Assembly: GCF_027942865.1 (NCBI RefSeq)
Contig: NC_134509.1
Coordinates: 34,274,197-34,338,196 of the forward strand
Reading direction: 5' to 3'
Source: Odontesthes bonariensis
Lineage: Eukaryota; Chordata; Actinopteri; Atheriniformes; Atherinopsidae
DNA length: 64,000 bases
Numbering within the stretch: position 1 is the first letter of the stretch; each line of letters opens with the position of its first letter. Made by a program: the position numbers and the translations under genes. Shown one piece after another: positions 22,060-37,300 of this stretch. Under the pieces are notes generated by a model. The model had not been told where the DNA came from and did no database searches. It saw only the letters and a program-made list of their open reading frames with translations.

Positions 22060-22502
22060 TTGTCTATGTGTGGTCAGTCTGTAAAAGTGTCCGGGGGGAC
22101 GAGCGGTGAGGGGGGCGCCTCCGAGGGAAGGCAGCGAACAGATCCCAGCTGAGAGGGAGATATTTGGGGGAAAAAAAACAGAAGAAGAAGAAACCGTCGA
22201 GGAGCTTTTGTTGCTGTGTATTGTGGGTAAGTGAGCCGATCCATCAGAGCAGGGGTGGAATAAGCAGGAGAAGAAGAAATAGCGATCGTCGAGGATGATT
22301 TTTGTTTTTCAGGGTGAGAAGTTGACTTCCAAAGTGCCTGGTTCCGACTTGCTGTGTTATTCTGATGAACTCGTGGTGGAAATAAGTGCCGGTCGGTGCG
22401 TAAATGCACTCGGCGGTGGTCGAGCTCTGGCGTGAGCGCAATGTTGGGTCTTGCTATTGGCTGTGAGAACTGGATTGAGGCAGTACTGGGTGGAACTGGT
22501 CT

Positions 22503-22739
22503 CTAGTGGACTGAGGACTGTGGTCGGGCGGCGGCGTGAGGCCGGCTCGAGGGATCCAGTTGGTCGTTGGGAACGGAACGTCGATTCTGGTCCGGTCGGT
22601 TGGTGGCCAGGTACTTGGCTCTCATACTCGAGGTGTACTAAAGAGACGAGAGGACACAGAGGAGGACAGGAAGCACAAGAGAGGGAAAACAATGAGAGGC
22701 AAGGAAGAAGAGACAGAAACAGGAAAAAGGGGAGAAGAC

Positions 22740-22834
<95 letters not shown>

Positions 22835-24405
22835 CATAAGAGACAAACACGTAGATGTCAGCAGAATTACTGTGACCAGTCATTTGGACAGCCGGGGTTT
22901 GATTACAACATTCATTCACTGTTTAACAGCTGATTAGGTCTGGGTGATGTTATTGTAAATTAGCAGATGTGGTTCATTCGTAGTTAGTGCTCTACTTCTG
23001 ATGTAGTAGGTTAGCCTGGTATGAGTTAGTGGTCTCGTGTGAGCACCGAGGCAGCTACAGTCGGAGGTCTCTGGTTTCCTCGGCGCTGCAGGAGACAGAA
23101 GAACAGCTCTGCACAGAAGGCCGGGCCCAGTCAGCGGCCCGGCCTAACAACGATAAACTGCGGCCATTTTTTGCCAGCGGCTTAAGTGCAACAGTGGAGG
23201 TGGGAAATAAGTGCTATTGTGCTTCATTAATGGTGAAAAGTGAGGGGGCACAGAAACAGAGGACACATACACCTCGACCAGAAGATGCACACATAGACAC
23301 AGTGTTGGAACAGGAGGGGGGGGGGGGGAGCAGGAACTCTAGAGGTGTGGGCTCAACTTTGGCAGAACTGTTAATAATTAGGAGTGAAAAATGGTAATTA
23401 TGCTAAATTGGTTGCATTTTTGTTCAGTCCAAAGCATTGTAATGCATAATGTGTACGTTTGAGACTAGTTGATGGAACAACATCCACAACTACAGGCCCA
23501 GCAGCACCTTTTCAAAGCCACAAACATCAAATTTCAGTTCCACAACATCTCTTTCACTGGTCAGTAGCACAAATAAGTATTTTGAAGTCTGCACATTCTC
23601 CTCACGCTGTCAGTGACAGCCACAGCGAAACCGACCAACTCTTTACATCAGAAATAGAGGCCAACTTTGAGCCTGACGTGACACAACAATAACACAAGGA
23701 AGCTCCCTCTTTGGATGCAAATCCTGCGGACAACAGGCTTCTTTTCAAACTTCCAGTTTTCCCAGGCTGCCAAAATGACTTTCGTGAAAGGCGGTCCATG
23801 ATCACGGGTCTAGTTTGAGCACATAGGACACTTGCAGTGGTGTAGGGATAGGGGGGACTACCTTCCAATATCCACAAATAGCGATAATATGAGCTATCAG
23901 AGACGGGATTGTCGATAATTCACACCGTGCTTTTCCTCATTATTCATTAAATAAGAAAACGCCGTCTCTAAGGGTTTGAAATTTTCCCCAGCTGCACTGT
24001 GGGTATTGGAAGATAGCTGGGGAAGAGTGTGTTCTAGAAAGTGTGCACTTACAGAGGGTGGAGGGGACTCCCTGCCAATCAAGGGGGTGTTCTCACACCG
24101 AGGGTTCTGAAAGTTTGCGTTCTGGCTCCTGCATTATAGAATAAGAGGTTACTGCATGTGGTCACTCTGCCACTGAGCTCTTGAGCTTTAGCTGATGTGT
24201 GATGTGCTCAACATGACTCTGACAAATGCCCTTTGATGAATTGACCTCATTAATACAGTAATCATAACCGAGGGATTCCAGCTTGGCACCACATGACGCG
24301 GTGTCGTTCTAATACACAAGAGAAAACTACTCTAAACATGAGGCAGTGACTCTGTAGAATATGATCAGTGTGAGGAGCCACAGAAAAAGTCTATATATAT
24401 ATATG

Positions 24406-24455
<50 letters not shown>

Positions 24456-27400
24456 CATATATATGTGTGTGTGTGTAAAAGAAGTCTATCTTGGTCATTT
24501 GCAGGGCAACATTCCAACTGTTGAAGGATTCAAGGGGACATTTAGATAGCTCCATATTTTCTGCTAATTTATCTACGACAAAGCAAGACACCTACAAACC
24601 TCAGTCTGGTGTTGTAAATGTCTAGAAAAAAAAACAAAAAAAAAACAAAAGCAAAAACACGGTTCAACTTATTAATGCAAGGACACGCTGGGTGAATGGG
24701 GCAATCGCTTCTAACAGGAAAAACAGCACCTGAAACTGTCCAAATTGTTCCAAGCTTTTCTCGTTTGCCACGTTTTGTTGGTTCTTTAACTAAAATGATA
24801 TATCTAACATTATAGCAGAAACAGTTTGGTGACTGTAAGGTACTGAACTGATGTCCCAGAATTATGTGAATCTGCTGCTTTTTAGTTGTTCTTCAGGTTG
24901 AAGTTCAACAAAGACACCAATTACACTGTAATCATGCATTTATATCTGAGCTTTGATTTAAAAAGCTGGTAAGATAGTCAAGGTAAGAGACTATCAATCT
25001 CAGTCTGCTCTGGTGGAAGCCAGAAGAGATTATCGAGCAACTTGGATGGGTCTGAAATCCCTTTGCACCCATACGGCGCGCTTCCAATAACGCCGTCTGT
25101 ATTGTTAAATATGCGGCATTCTTTGGTGAAAACATGAACAACACGGTTCCTCTGAGGTCCAAAAAACTTTCAGCATACAGGTACTGTTTATTTTCTGATT
25201 TAAGGTGCCACAGCTCCCATCATTAAGTCAAAGAGCAGCAAGCGGTGACAGAACAGAGACATAAGTGCTTATTTCTCTGCTGTATTTTTTGTTGAATTGA
25301 GAGCAAGCAGTTCAGTCCTGTGGCAGCGACACGTAGCAAGCGATGTGATTTATTATCAACTTATTCTATGCAAGTGCATCCTTTTTGATTTTGCAAATAT
25401 CGTTGGGATGAAGGGGCAGGCCGGCTGATGCAGGAAGCAGCTTTTTTTCTATCAGCGTAAAAAGGGTGACGGGTTCTAAATCACTGTGACAAATACAATG
25501 GGCATGCGAGCCATACTAATTAGAAAATAAAAAATTAACTATTCTAACTTATCATATCATATCAGGCAGTGAATATTGCTATGCTGCAAGTTTGAGTAAC
25601 AGGGGGCAAGCATCAGCTACCTAGGGCAGGCAATGTATTGATCCTGCTAGCCTTGAGCTAGCGGTGGGTGCTAACTCACATGTATTCAGTGACGGGGGCA
25701 TTGCTGACAGTGTGGGCTGTAGCGGGCAGGCTAGCTTCGCTACCGTAGCTGGAGCCACAGCTGTAGAGACTGGGCATGTGAACGCGGTACAGGTTATCGT
25801 GCACGCCGCCACGTGAGGCGCCCGACTCGTCCTCTCCGTCCTCCTCATCCGTCCTTCAATTGGTCAGGTTAAGGGCAGGGCACGAGAGGGCGTGATGAAT
25901 AGGGGGGAGGGGGGAAGGCAGAGGGGGAAGGAGATCCGAGAGAGACAACAGAGTGTAAACAAGTAGCTGAAGAGGAGATTAGGAGAGGGAAGGTGATACT
26001 TGTATTATCAGGAGTTCTCAGTGAGGCCATGCCTCGAGCCCCAAAGCAGCTGAACAAGAAGAAACGGAACATGGGCAGCATTCATCTACAAAACAGATCC
26101 ACTACAAGTACAGAAGGAGTCCAAACTGGACGCATGAAGCTGTTTTTGATCATTTCTGTGTGTTGCTTAGTAACATCACATTGGAAGTACAGCAGACTCC
26201 AATTTCCTCATAATAATTTTAATAGTTGAAAACATGCAGTCATTTTTTCATGCAGACATCCTATGTTGACATTTGCTCCTGGTATTTTGGCGCCCATGTC
26301 AAGTTGTTAAAACAGCATTAGATGTAAAGAATCCCTTTTTCTTTGATTAAAGAGTTCGTGCATCTCTGTGTGCTCCATGGAAATTAAAGCAAAAAACATC
26401 AGGCAAAAAAGGAGATAATGTGACTGAACTCAGCAAACCATTTTCAGACATAAAATGGTCAAAAATGCAAAAAAACGGCCAGCAACTTAACAAAATGAGG
26501 CATTAAATAAGATTTGTGCTGATTTGGAAGTTGGATCTCCGGCTACAGATAAGTTGATGACCAATCATCACATAATGCATGCTCGATCATATCAGATATC
26601 AATCCTGTTTCACTGTCCACACACTGAAAATACCACATCCGAGAGGGATGGAGCTGCATATAAAGAATATTTTGGCATGTAACTGCGTTTAAAGAGACAA
26701 TAAGCTCGAGGAGATGTTGCTACTCTGACTGACCACCAGATGGAGGTGTTTGGCTCTTTCAACAAAAATGGAGTTTAAGTGCGCAGCCCATCAAACGACC
26801 TAAGCTGCTGCAGCAGAGTCAGTTTTTATCAGGGAATCGACCCAATGTGAGCAGTTATTCTTAAGTTCAACACATCACAGATTATTACCTGCTGGGCCAT
26901 ATGCTTGTATAGCTTGTGTTTCAAACCCAACAGACAAGCACAAAACACCACTAATCTGGCACAGCTCTATTTCATTATTCAAATCATTCACCAGAGTAAA
27001 AAAAATAAAAAATAAAAATCACTGCATGTGTGGTCTACAGCTCCTGCACTGGTCTAACCGCTGGATTATCAGGTTGGTGCAAAAGGCTATCTGCATGGAC
27101 TGATGGCCTGACCAAAAGGTCATTCAATTTCTTCAATATCCACCATCAATTGCTGAAGCCCAAAGCATTTCCAAATCAGGACAGGAAGAGAGAAGGAAGG
27201 GAAAGAACAGAAGGGGGAAGTGGGGCACAGAAAAAAGAAAACACGTGGTGACATACTGTCTAACACAACGCCGGTGCTCCGAGTCCATAGAGGAGAAAAG
27301 AAAATGAGAGAGATGTACACACAGAGAAACAAACAGCCGGGGCTGGCGGTGCTGAAGGCAGACATTCAAATAAACAAGAGAAAACTGCATGGATGCAAAG

Positions 27401-28307
27401 ACAAGGCAGGAAGACGTATGGAGAGATACAACAGTTAAGGAGGCAAATGCACCCAAAGAACTGACATGCATGAGCACCGAGGAGATTCTTTAGGGGTTTT
27501 TCCACTGTTTTCAACTCCTTTAGCTGGATTTAGTTCAACAATTACAGAAGAAAAGTTAGTCATTAGTGTACAGATTACCGAAGGAGATCGAGTTAGGGAT
27601 GTAAAAATGAGTGTGTGGCCAGTATGTTTTACATTGGGTGGTACGACTCGACTCCAATTTGCTTTTAACTGTAGAAAGTATCCCCTCTTATCATCAGGTA
27701 GTTTATAAATGCTAAATATAAATGTGTGTATCATTACAGTACTGTTCAAAATCCACTCTTCATTTCTTCATATACTGCAAAAAAAATGGTTCTTTACTAA
27801 GATGTCTTATATGTGTAGACACAACACAGGTTCTTCCCTTCAGTTAAGTCACTATTTAAGGATTAAATGAATCTATAGTTCAATGTAAAAATCTAAAAAT
27901 GATCAGGTTTAAGGACTGGACTTAAAACGACTAACGCCCACTTTAAAGAATTACAACAAAGTCTGGCTCCTTTGAAGGAAAAACATTAAACAATGAGGGG
28001 TTGCTCAAGACTTCTTCACAGTTCTCTATGATATGCTGTCTACAGCCCCAAATCTGTAAACTCTGCACACAGATCGCCACACGAATCTTGTCCTGAAAGA
28101 ACAAGGAAGTGTGCGGTGCGGCATCAGCCAGCAGGGAACCTCAGCTTAGAAAAAATACCCGTGAAAGGTTCAACCTACTCTGCAAAATGAGCTAAAAACA
28201 CCTATATACATAGGATATACATATATATAGGGGAAAAAAAAGGTGGAGTCGAGTCGACCCACACTGCGTCTTGGAGAAGGGCCACTGGTGCGTGAGAGAA
28301 ATCACAG

Positions 28308-28346
<39 letters not shown>

Positions 28347-31300
28347 ACCTCTTTCCAGGCCAAGTATGTGGCACACTGCACACAATAGATGAGAACATCA
28401 GAGCGGTGACAAAGGAGAAGAGAACCAGGTAGATGAGACCCTCCACCCCGTCGTAGCACAGGCCGGTCAATGCTTGGACGTAGTCCTACGAGGAGAAGAG
28501 ACCAGAGAAGTTGGCTGGTAACACAGGCTGGGACCTTTCTCTGAGCAAACAAAACACAAAGTGACTCACCATGTGTAGGCTGCGGCAGTCAACCAGAGCT
28601 GTCAGCTGGTGCAGACCAACCTCAGTGGAGTTCAGCACAGACTGGATTTGCTCGAGAGTCCCCTGCACACATAAAAAAAAACAAGGTTTCACGTGTGAGC
28701 TTTGAATAGAAATAGACGCATCCCTCTTCATGCGCACGTCTGCACATGGGAAGATAAACAAGCATGTACTGACTGTTTTGCAAGTGACACTTTAATGTTG
28801 CTCCAAATGTTTCAAACCCGTTCATGTGTGAAAGCAGAGACCCACAGATCACTGCGCACACACACACCTTGGTGCTGGCATAGTCACGTGTTGCTGATCT
28901 CAGTAGCTCTGCCACATCATCCTGCATCTCCACCAATGCTTTGTGACTCCCCGACAGCCTCTACAGGCGCAAAAAGCACACAGAACACATACACAAATAT
29001 GAGCTTTGGTTACTAAACTGCCTAAATACAGATAAAATAACTGATTCAACACTAAGAGACCAAGTTACGCACTTATTTGTTTCCTAAATTGTCTTTGTTT
29101 TCTAAATTGTCTTCCCATTTGTCTCGGTACCTAACTTACTGCACTTACACTAGCACTAGTTATGCTCTTAGCTGTTTGGTTTTGGAAGGAAATGCACTTT
29201 CTTGTGACCTGAAGTTCTTTTGCCCACCGATGTGGAACACACTTATTGTAAGTCGCTTTGGATAAAAGCATCTGCAAAATGACCGTAATGTAATGTAATG
29301 TAATGTAAGTTACCTGCTGGAAGGGGTTAATTTGTCCAGGGCTGCAGCTCAGGTAATACTGTAGGATATCTGGCAAAATACCAACACATACTTATCAGTA
29401 TAATACAGCTTACATTTGGAGTATGAAGCTTGATAAATGAAAGGTAAAACCTGCATGTAGAAATGTTCTGTTTGGCTCTACTGGGGCACGCCTGCAGTAC
29501 AACGCAGGCATAAATGTGTGCGTGTGTGAGCATGTTAGGAAGAAAACATCTGTGCTCTACAACAAGCAGATAGAGCGGAAACTACTGACACACTACAGGA
29601 CTCATTAGCTGTGTGGACAGAAGGAAGAGAACCTGGCAGGAGGAGAGGGGAAGGAGTGATGTAAAAGGGTGAAGAGAAAGAACAAATCAAATCAGGATTG
29701 TGAATGAAACTGCGAAATGCGCTCAGGATCTGTTTCTTGGGATGCTTCCGAGGAGAAGTGAGCACGATGCGCTGCAGTCAGCAGAGAGCGAGTTAGAGCT
29801 TTTAGATACCAGAGTGCCAATCAAACACAATCCCGCAGGAGACACGCTCGCACGCACATCAACGCAAAGATGTGGTTTTTAAAAATAGAAGCAGCAATCT
29901 TAGTGTGAGGTTCGACTGTCAGCGCAGACACTGGACTGGAGCCTGCATTCTTTGTGCTTATTTGTGAGGTATACTAGGTATACATGAGAGGTCCAATGAT
30001 TAATATGATTTTACCAATAAAAAAAATAAACAATGGCAGTGACAATGCCTTCATAATTTATGAAATATAAAAAAATACCCATAATACAGTTTAACCAAAT
30101 AAAATGATCAAAGATGTGGAAATACAGCACAAAAACTCTAAAAGCAGAGAAATGGCTGCTACCGTTTCGTGACTGCTGCATTATTTTTGCCTGCGTACCT
30201 TGGCTGATGACAGCATTTTCTTTGGTTACCGTGGTGATGTAGGTATCCGGGGAAACGCAGAAGTCGCTGGCAGACTGTAAGAGGGTATGCACACATGACA
30301 CATCAGGCTACAGTGAACGCACCCACTCCAGCAGTGGGTAGAGATTACATCATCGCAGTGCCAGAGAGCTCAGCGAGCATGTTGCCATGGTTACACTTAC
30401 AGCAGCGGCAGCCAGTTCCAGGCCCAGGGACCCCCAGCTGATGATCAGAGTCAGGACCCCGAGCAGACACACTCTGAAGGATGGGGGGGGGGTAAAAAAA
30501 AAAAGCCCTTTAATGGTCAAGATTCATCTCCCCAACATGACATGCATGTCACGGTTTTAGTGATTACAGATCCAGAGGCTGGACGGGATTGGGTTTGTCC
30601 AATAGGAGCAGCTTTTGGGGAATGATGCAATGTCACCTACCCAATGAGAGTGCTTCTAGAGTTGCGTATCAGACCGAAGAGCACCAGAAGGCAAATGAGA
30701 ACGTCAAACAACAGCAGGCCAAGGTACCCCAGCCACCTGTAATCACACACAGAACCCCGAGTGCTTTATACAAATGTGTGGGGGGGGTATATTAGTCAGT
30801 GACAAACATGTGCAAGCAGAGGAGAGTAGTGTTTGGATAAAAGAGTGTTTACCACAGAGGACATTTTACACTTATCGGTCAGAATCAGATCACTGTTTAA
30901 AGTTGCAGTCTGAGTAAAGCAAAAACATGGACTCGAGTTTGAATCAACGAGCTTTTCACTCTTTTATTAATATTTACACTTTATGGTCAGGCAAGAGCGG
31001 CTGACTTGTAGGTTTTGATATGCTATCCCTGACCTAAACACAATATCTATAAGTCGGTAATGTATTAAGATACTTACAGTATGTAAGATATGTATAATAC
31101 TTTTTGTATGCACAGATTCAGAGAATATAAACCTAGCAGAGCTCTTAGATCCAAGGACTCAGGTCAGCTGGTCCAGTCCAGAGTCCAGACTAAACATGGA
31201 GAAGCAGCATTTAGCTGTTATGCTGCAAACAAGTGGAACAAACTGCCAGTGGAGATTAAACTTTCACCAAATGGAGACATTTTTAAATCCAGGTTAAAAA

Positions 31301-34300
31301 CATTTCTTTTCTCATGTGTCTATGCATGAAATCTGCACGATATTTTTAATTTATCTGGACTGTTGCTTGTTTTTAAGTTCATTTAAATTATTTTATTTGT
31401 TTCTCTTTATATTATTTTATGTATTTTTAATGCTTCTTCCACTCCCTGCTGCAATGCTTTTATTTTATGTGAAGCACTTTGAATTGTTTTGTACATGAAA
31501 TGTGCTATACAAATAAATTTGATTTGATTTGATTTGAGATTCAGCAGAGTCCATTTGTTCTTGCAAATATTTTAGTAATTCCAAACATTGGTTGGAACTA
31601 ACCTGTAAAAGTCAAAGATCTCTGTTTTCAGGGCCAAGTCCTCCAGGGAGATGTCCGTGTTGGACCAGAAGGGAACGTCAGCCATCAGCCTCACCAGCTC
31701 ATCAAGCTGTCCCTGCAGCTTCTGGACGATGGACACATAGTCTGTCTGATCTTTGAAGACGGCCTCCAACTGGACCAAGTTCTCCTCCACTGTCTGGTTT
31801 AAAGCGAGGGCGTTGTCAGACACCTGGAGACAAAGAGAAACAGCTTTCAGTCCTTAATTCATTTGTGGGTTTTATCTCTACGGAAAACGTTGAGCACGGT
31901 GGCAGATAGCTCACCAATTTCTCCACCCCAGATACAGTGCGGTTGGCGTGACGGAGAGAGTATGCCAAACGATTGGCTCCATCGCTCGACTCCCCGTTTC
32001 CATAGAATCCTACAGCGATGCCAGCGCTGGGAGGCAGAAAACAGGAAGAGCCAAATGTTTACTCCAAAACTAATTCAGCCTCTAAATTCAATTAAAATCA
32101 TCAATACAGACTGATGACATGAGTCACATTTGTTGCTTTAGCTGCACAGGAATTAGGAATTAGGATACATCTCATACATGAGTAGGGCTGAGCAATTTTA
32201 TCGATACTGCGATATATATTAATATTTCGTTTCCCGATAAAGTATTGATTTTTTTTTTTTTAAAGCAAACTTTATTGAAAAGTCGGACGTTACAATGAGT
32301 GAAAACACAGAACATTAAGGTAATACAATACAATGCCAGGGGGTCACGTTATACAAAACAGTGATAAATTAGTGCACAGCTCTCACGTTTGTGACATGTT
32401 CGTTTGTTTCTGTTTGTCTGGCGGTGTTGTCCTTCCGGTTCAAATGTCGGACCACCGGTCCAGTCAGCGACGATTCATGTCAAATCACACTGTCCCTTCC
32501 CCCCCAGAAAATGATGTAAGTGTATCGAATCGTATCGAATCGTTGGCTGAATATCGTGTATCGTATCATATGATTAGTGTATCGCTACAGCCTTATACAT
32601 GAGCACACACAACAAAACTTCAGCACTGCCAGCTGAGATGTTGGGTGTAGTTCTTCTTCTAACCAGCAAAAGGCAACACTGAGGTCTCACATTTTGCTGT
32701 GGTGTCAACCCTGAGGCCTAAGGCAAACAAAGGACTACCAGGAATGACACACACACACACACAAGGTCTACACAATAACTGGGTCACCAGACCACAAATA
32801 ATATGAACCCTCTGCCGTGCTGGGCCCACAGTCGCAGAGTGCACATGCAAAAAAAAAAAAAAAAACTAAGGTAGCACTTAATCTTTTTAACCCCCCCACA
32901 CACACACACTATGCTTCATCTTCTACTGCACTCTGTAAAAGCTTGCGTGCCCCCCTGCCCTCCTTTTGTGGGCTCTATGTGTGCATGTGTGTAGAACTGA
33001 GCACTCTCTATTGACGCCTGCAAACACTCGACAGATTTATAGAAACAAATTTATTGCCATTGTTAAGGCAATTAATTCTAGCCCATTAGATCTTGAACAG
33101 TCCCAGTGTTTACATTGTGTGTGCGTGTGAGAGTGGAAGCTTTATGATGTACATGTGGCATAAAACAACAAATACACAAAAGAAGCATAACAAATACAAG
33201 CATCTAGGTGTGTTGAGGTAAACACCAGCTGATTCATTGGTTCATTGTTCCACAAATCCCTGCCTTCCACTCTGTCCTTTAAATAGGGAACCATCTCCTT
33301 CTTCTTCTCCCATCCATTTTCTCTCAACCTTCCTCTCTCCACTCATCTCTCCCATTATTTCTCCGTGTGTTTCATCTTGCGGTTTAAAAGCTGCTGGTCC
33401 GATCAGGAGATTTCTTACTTGCTTAAACCAACAAATGTGGACATGAGACTGCTTCACTTGGATCCAAAATAAGAGTGTACGTCCAAATATTATGAGTGCA
33501 CAAACTACTCTTTCATGTAAACAGCACACAGACACTACAGACCACAAACTACAGAGTATGAACCCAAATTATTATCAGCTTATGAGAATTATCGAAGGTA
33601 CACCAGTCCCATACATTACAAACTTCTATTTCACAAATCATCTACCTTTAAGTCGTAAAAAAAAAAGTTTCACAAAATCGCTTCACTTTTTCTGATGTTA
33701 CTTGAGGTTGTTTTTTTTTTTTACAGCGATTCTATTAAGACTTATCAAGTAAGCTCGATCATTTCTTTGACATTCCTCTTTCAACAATGGCCAGAATTAT
33801 CAACCGTTTCTTCGTTTGGTACAAAAACAAAACGGCTCTTTTATTTTTTTCATTGTCATGTGCCTCTCCGCACGACGGCTCCGGCCTACGAAGCGCAGCC
33901 TCCTCCTTCAAAAGAGACGCTACACCTGCACACAAACGAAGGAAGTCCGCATGTTGTTGGCACTGAGCCAAAAATAGGACATGACGTCATGTGAAATTGT
34001 GGACAAAGAAGCGCACGCACACGCATGCACATGCAAACACATCCACATATGCCCAGATTTGTACATGAAATATTGAAAAAGAATATTATAGCCAATCATA
34101 AAACATTAAAAACCAACAAAAAAAAACCCTCTCTTTAGCCTGGAGTCACATACACACACATAGCTTTCCCTGACTGTATTATTCATCTCGTCTCTGCATC
34201 AAATCTGCTTCTGTCGCCATGGCAACCTTTCTAGGCCAGGGAGAAGGACCGAGCAGAAAAATAATATATAAAGGAAGAGATGGAGGAGTGAGATGGGAGG

Positions 34301-37300
34301 GAGGAAAAGACAAAAGAATTGAAGGAGATAAGCATCTTTTTAGGTCCAAGACGAACACGTAGCCAATCATCTGTGCTCAAAATACACTACCCTATACTAC
34401 CCTGCTGCTAGGCCATTGGGGTGAAGGACCTTGGAGTGTATACGCAGCCCTCAGAGAGTCGGATAAACACTAACAGGGGAGTGTAACCACTTGGCTGGGT
34501 CCCAGTTCCACCACATGGACTTCAGGCTCAAATAAAAGAAAGAAAACACAGAGTGTGTGTGAAAGGTAAACGAGCGAGATTTACATCGTTTCCAATCTGT
34601 TTACTGGCTCAGTAAAGGGTTTCATTAGACTGTCGTCACTTTACACTCCACATCAAAAAGAATTAAGCTCTATCTGGAGTTTTTCAGGATGCCCTCCCAC
34701 TTCTTACGTCTTTTTTTAAGGGCCGTCCGGTGCAGTGGAAGTATGTAACGACTGAACTAACGCTGTGTTTGTGGCGGAAGGCTCTGTGATACTCTAGGAA
34801 AACTGGGAAATCACATTCCATCAGCCTTTATTGTGTCTTCTCTTCATAAACATGTCAATCAAACCCGCAATGTTTGTGTATCTCAGATGTTTTGGGGTAG
34901 TTTTATTGATGTTTAGATTTAAAATGTGCAATATGTGTTGCGGAATATGAGCTACTGTGGTAACAAGCAACCGTCTGTGTTGACATATCATTTGATATGT
35001 TATAATCATAACATGATAAGTCTGTGCATTCACAGCTTGCATTTCTGCCTCTTTTATTCCGTCTGTCTTCTGTGTATTTATAAATGTGAGCTCCTATCTC
35101 TACTGACAAACAATATACAAGCGCCTAAATGACAAAGAATTTCAAAGACAGCTCTCAGTAATTACAGGCACTTGCCGTATATACAAAAGAGGCCCACAGA
35201 AACAGAGTCTGCTAGTTCAGACAGCAGTGCACAGAAAAAGAACCTTGGTCAAACTGCGGCAGATGGAAAGAGAGCACAAACTGGTCGCCCTGAGTTAAGG
35301 AGCAGAAGCCCTTGTGCCGATTTACATTGATAGCAGATTTAAACGATCCACAGGGGAAGTAAGAAATGCTGGCTGCCGGGCAACTCCTTAACCTGGGAGA
35401 AGGATGAGCTGAATCAAGCCTTAACACATTCAAACACATATCAATCTAAGAACACACAAGCTTTACTCATCTGGCCTCTCACCTGCAGACCAGCGTGGCG
35501 ATGATGACACACCAAGCGGTGCAGCAGCAGTCGGCGCTCGGCTGCTGGGAGTGTGTATGGGAGTGTGAGGAGTCGTCATTTTTGCGTCTTCTGCAGCAAA
35601 GCCAGAAGGAGTAGAAGAGGAGGAAGAGGAGGTCCAGGCCCAGACACACCAAAGCCACAGCCCCGATGAGCAAAACAGACTGGGGAGAAGACGGAATGAA
35701 GAAGAAAAAAAAACAGTTGAAACAACCATGATGTCATCATACACTCATTTGATTCAGTCAGTGAACAAATTGATTGCGTTTTAGACTTATCGCAGGGAAG
35801 TGGACAATTTAGGATGTGAGTTAACGCTACAGGAAGCGAGTTAGCTGATATGAGCGGAAGCCAGACACACGGACTGACCGCTCGATTGAGCAGTTAAACG
35901 GACACAGAAGCTGAGTCCCTCTCTTCAGCTACTTAAGACGGCCAAACAGAGGCTCTTTAATGGGCATTTGATGCATTGTGCACCAGAACACGTGTGCAGC
36001 ATCAAACATGCACCCCCCCCCACAGAGTGAGCGGAAAGGCTGCTGTTGGGGAGCTGTGTGTGCACCAGAGACTCACAACACAGATCACTCAATCTCCAAA
36101 AGCTTTGAAGTGCAGAAGAAGAAAGAGGAGGAGGGGACAGACTGAAAAAGGAAGAGTGGGGGTGGGGGGCACAGACTGGAGAGACAAACAAGGAAGTAGA
36201 TGTGAAAGAAGATGTCTGAGTTCAACACAAAAAAGGGAGAAGTGGATATAGATAAAGATGAGGACTGTTGCATCAATCTTGCTAAACCGCTGAAATTTCT
36301 ATTTTTTTCCCAATCACACACACACACACGCACACACACACACTGAAAAGTAATTCTGCTGCAGGACCTACAGGACTACAGGCATGCTCCTGGAAAACTA
36401 AATTCTCCACCTGCAGGACTACTTACAGCAGACACAGGAATCCTGTAACAAATCTGTTCATCGGAAAGCAGCAAATGTTTAACTGGGGGTGACATGGGTC
36501 ATAGACAACATAGTACATCCCGGATCTCCTGGCTGCCCAAGAGTTTCGAAATTTGCTCCTTTTTGGTTCAACTTAAACTTTTTCCTCACTTTCAGCCAGT
36601 GATTTCCACACTTTTTTTTTGTTTTGTTTATCAAAACATCAAGACGAATCTTAATCTTAATCATGGCTAAACTCTGCATGATTCTGGGGCAATGGATCTA
36701 AATCTCTATCATTTTATAATGTAATTTGATTTCACCTCTCTTTGTGGCTCTTAATCTACAGAATTTAAATTCTGTGGTCGTTTTAATTACACTTGTTATT
36801 TTGCTCGTGAGAAATGCCTGCTGAGGTAAAGCTGAGACGATGTTGATCGACTGCTGTTCTTCAAGAGGTTAAAGATCAAGGATTGAACAGACTAAGGATC
36901 ATCCGAGGATGGGGGAAATAAGCTCTGCAGATTCCTGTTCTCTGGCATCATCCTATGTGCTTTGGGAACGCCATATCGTGCACCATTACATATTGTTAGA
37001 TCTCTTTGGCATTTAAAATCACACTCACAATGTGGGGTCTTTACCCTGAATGGAGTATAATGTGTTGAATTAAAAAGAAAGATATTTTCATGGCATCCGT
37101 AATCCTTGAAAATACGGGAAAAACCTCCACCCGAACTCTAGATGTTTAGTGTAATACACAACAAATGCATGTAGAGCATGATTACATTTACAGACTGAGG
37201 GATTTATTCAACTACTTGGCAGTATCCACGAATCGCATGAGAAGTCTGAATATAAAAACATGGACAACTGAACCTGGGCTCTTCTGACTGCGCACCAACT

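Larger units (their letters stand above)
19800..22502 (-). other. ttyh3 3'UTR with candidate poly(A) signal
   Basis: On the minus strand the sequence after the ttyh3 stop has no further coding potential for about 2.7 kb. A minus-strand AATAAA lies at 19826-19821, followed by a T-rich/A-rich stretch, and is a plausible 3' end. Nearer signals cannot be excluded. The region holds a CA repeat at 19966-20003 and GT repeats at 21847-21885 and 22018-22054. Confidence 0.45.

Noticed and set aside
22740-22834. Regular short repeats that might be taken for a CRISPR array
   Set aside because: Simple 4-bp tandem units with no spacers, in a vertebrate intron.
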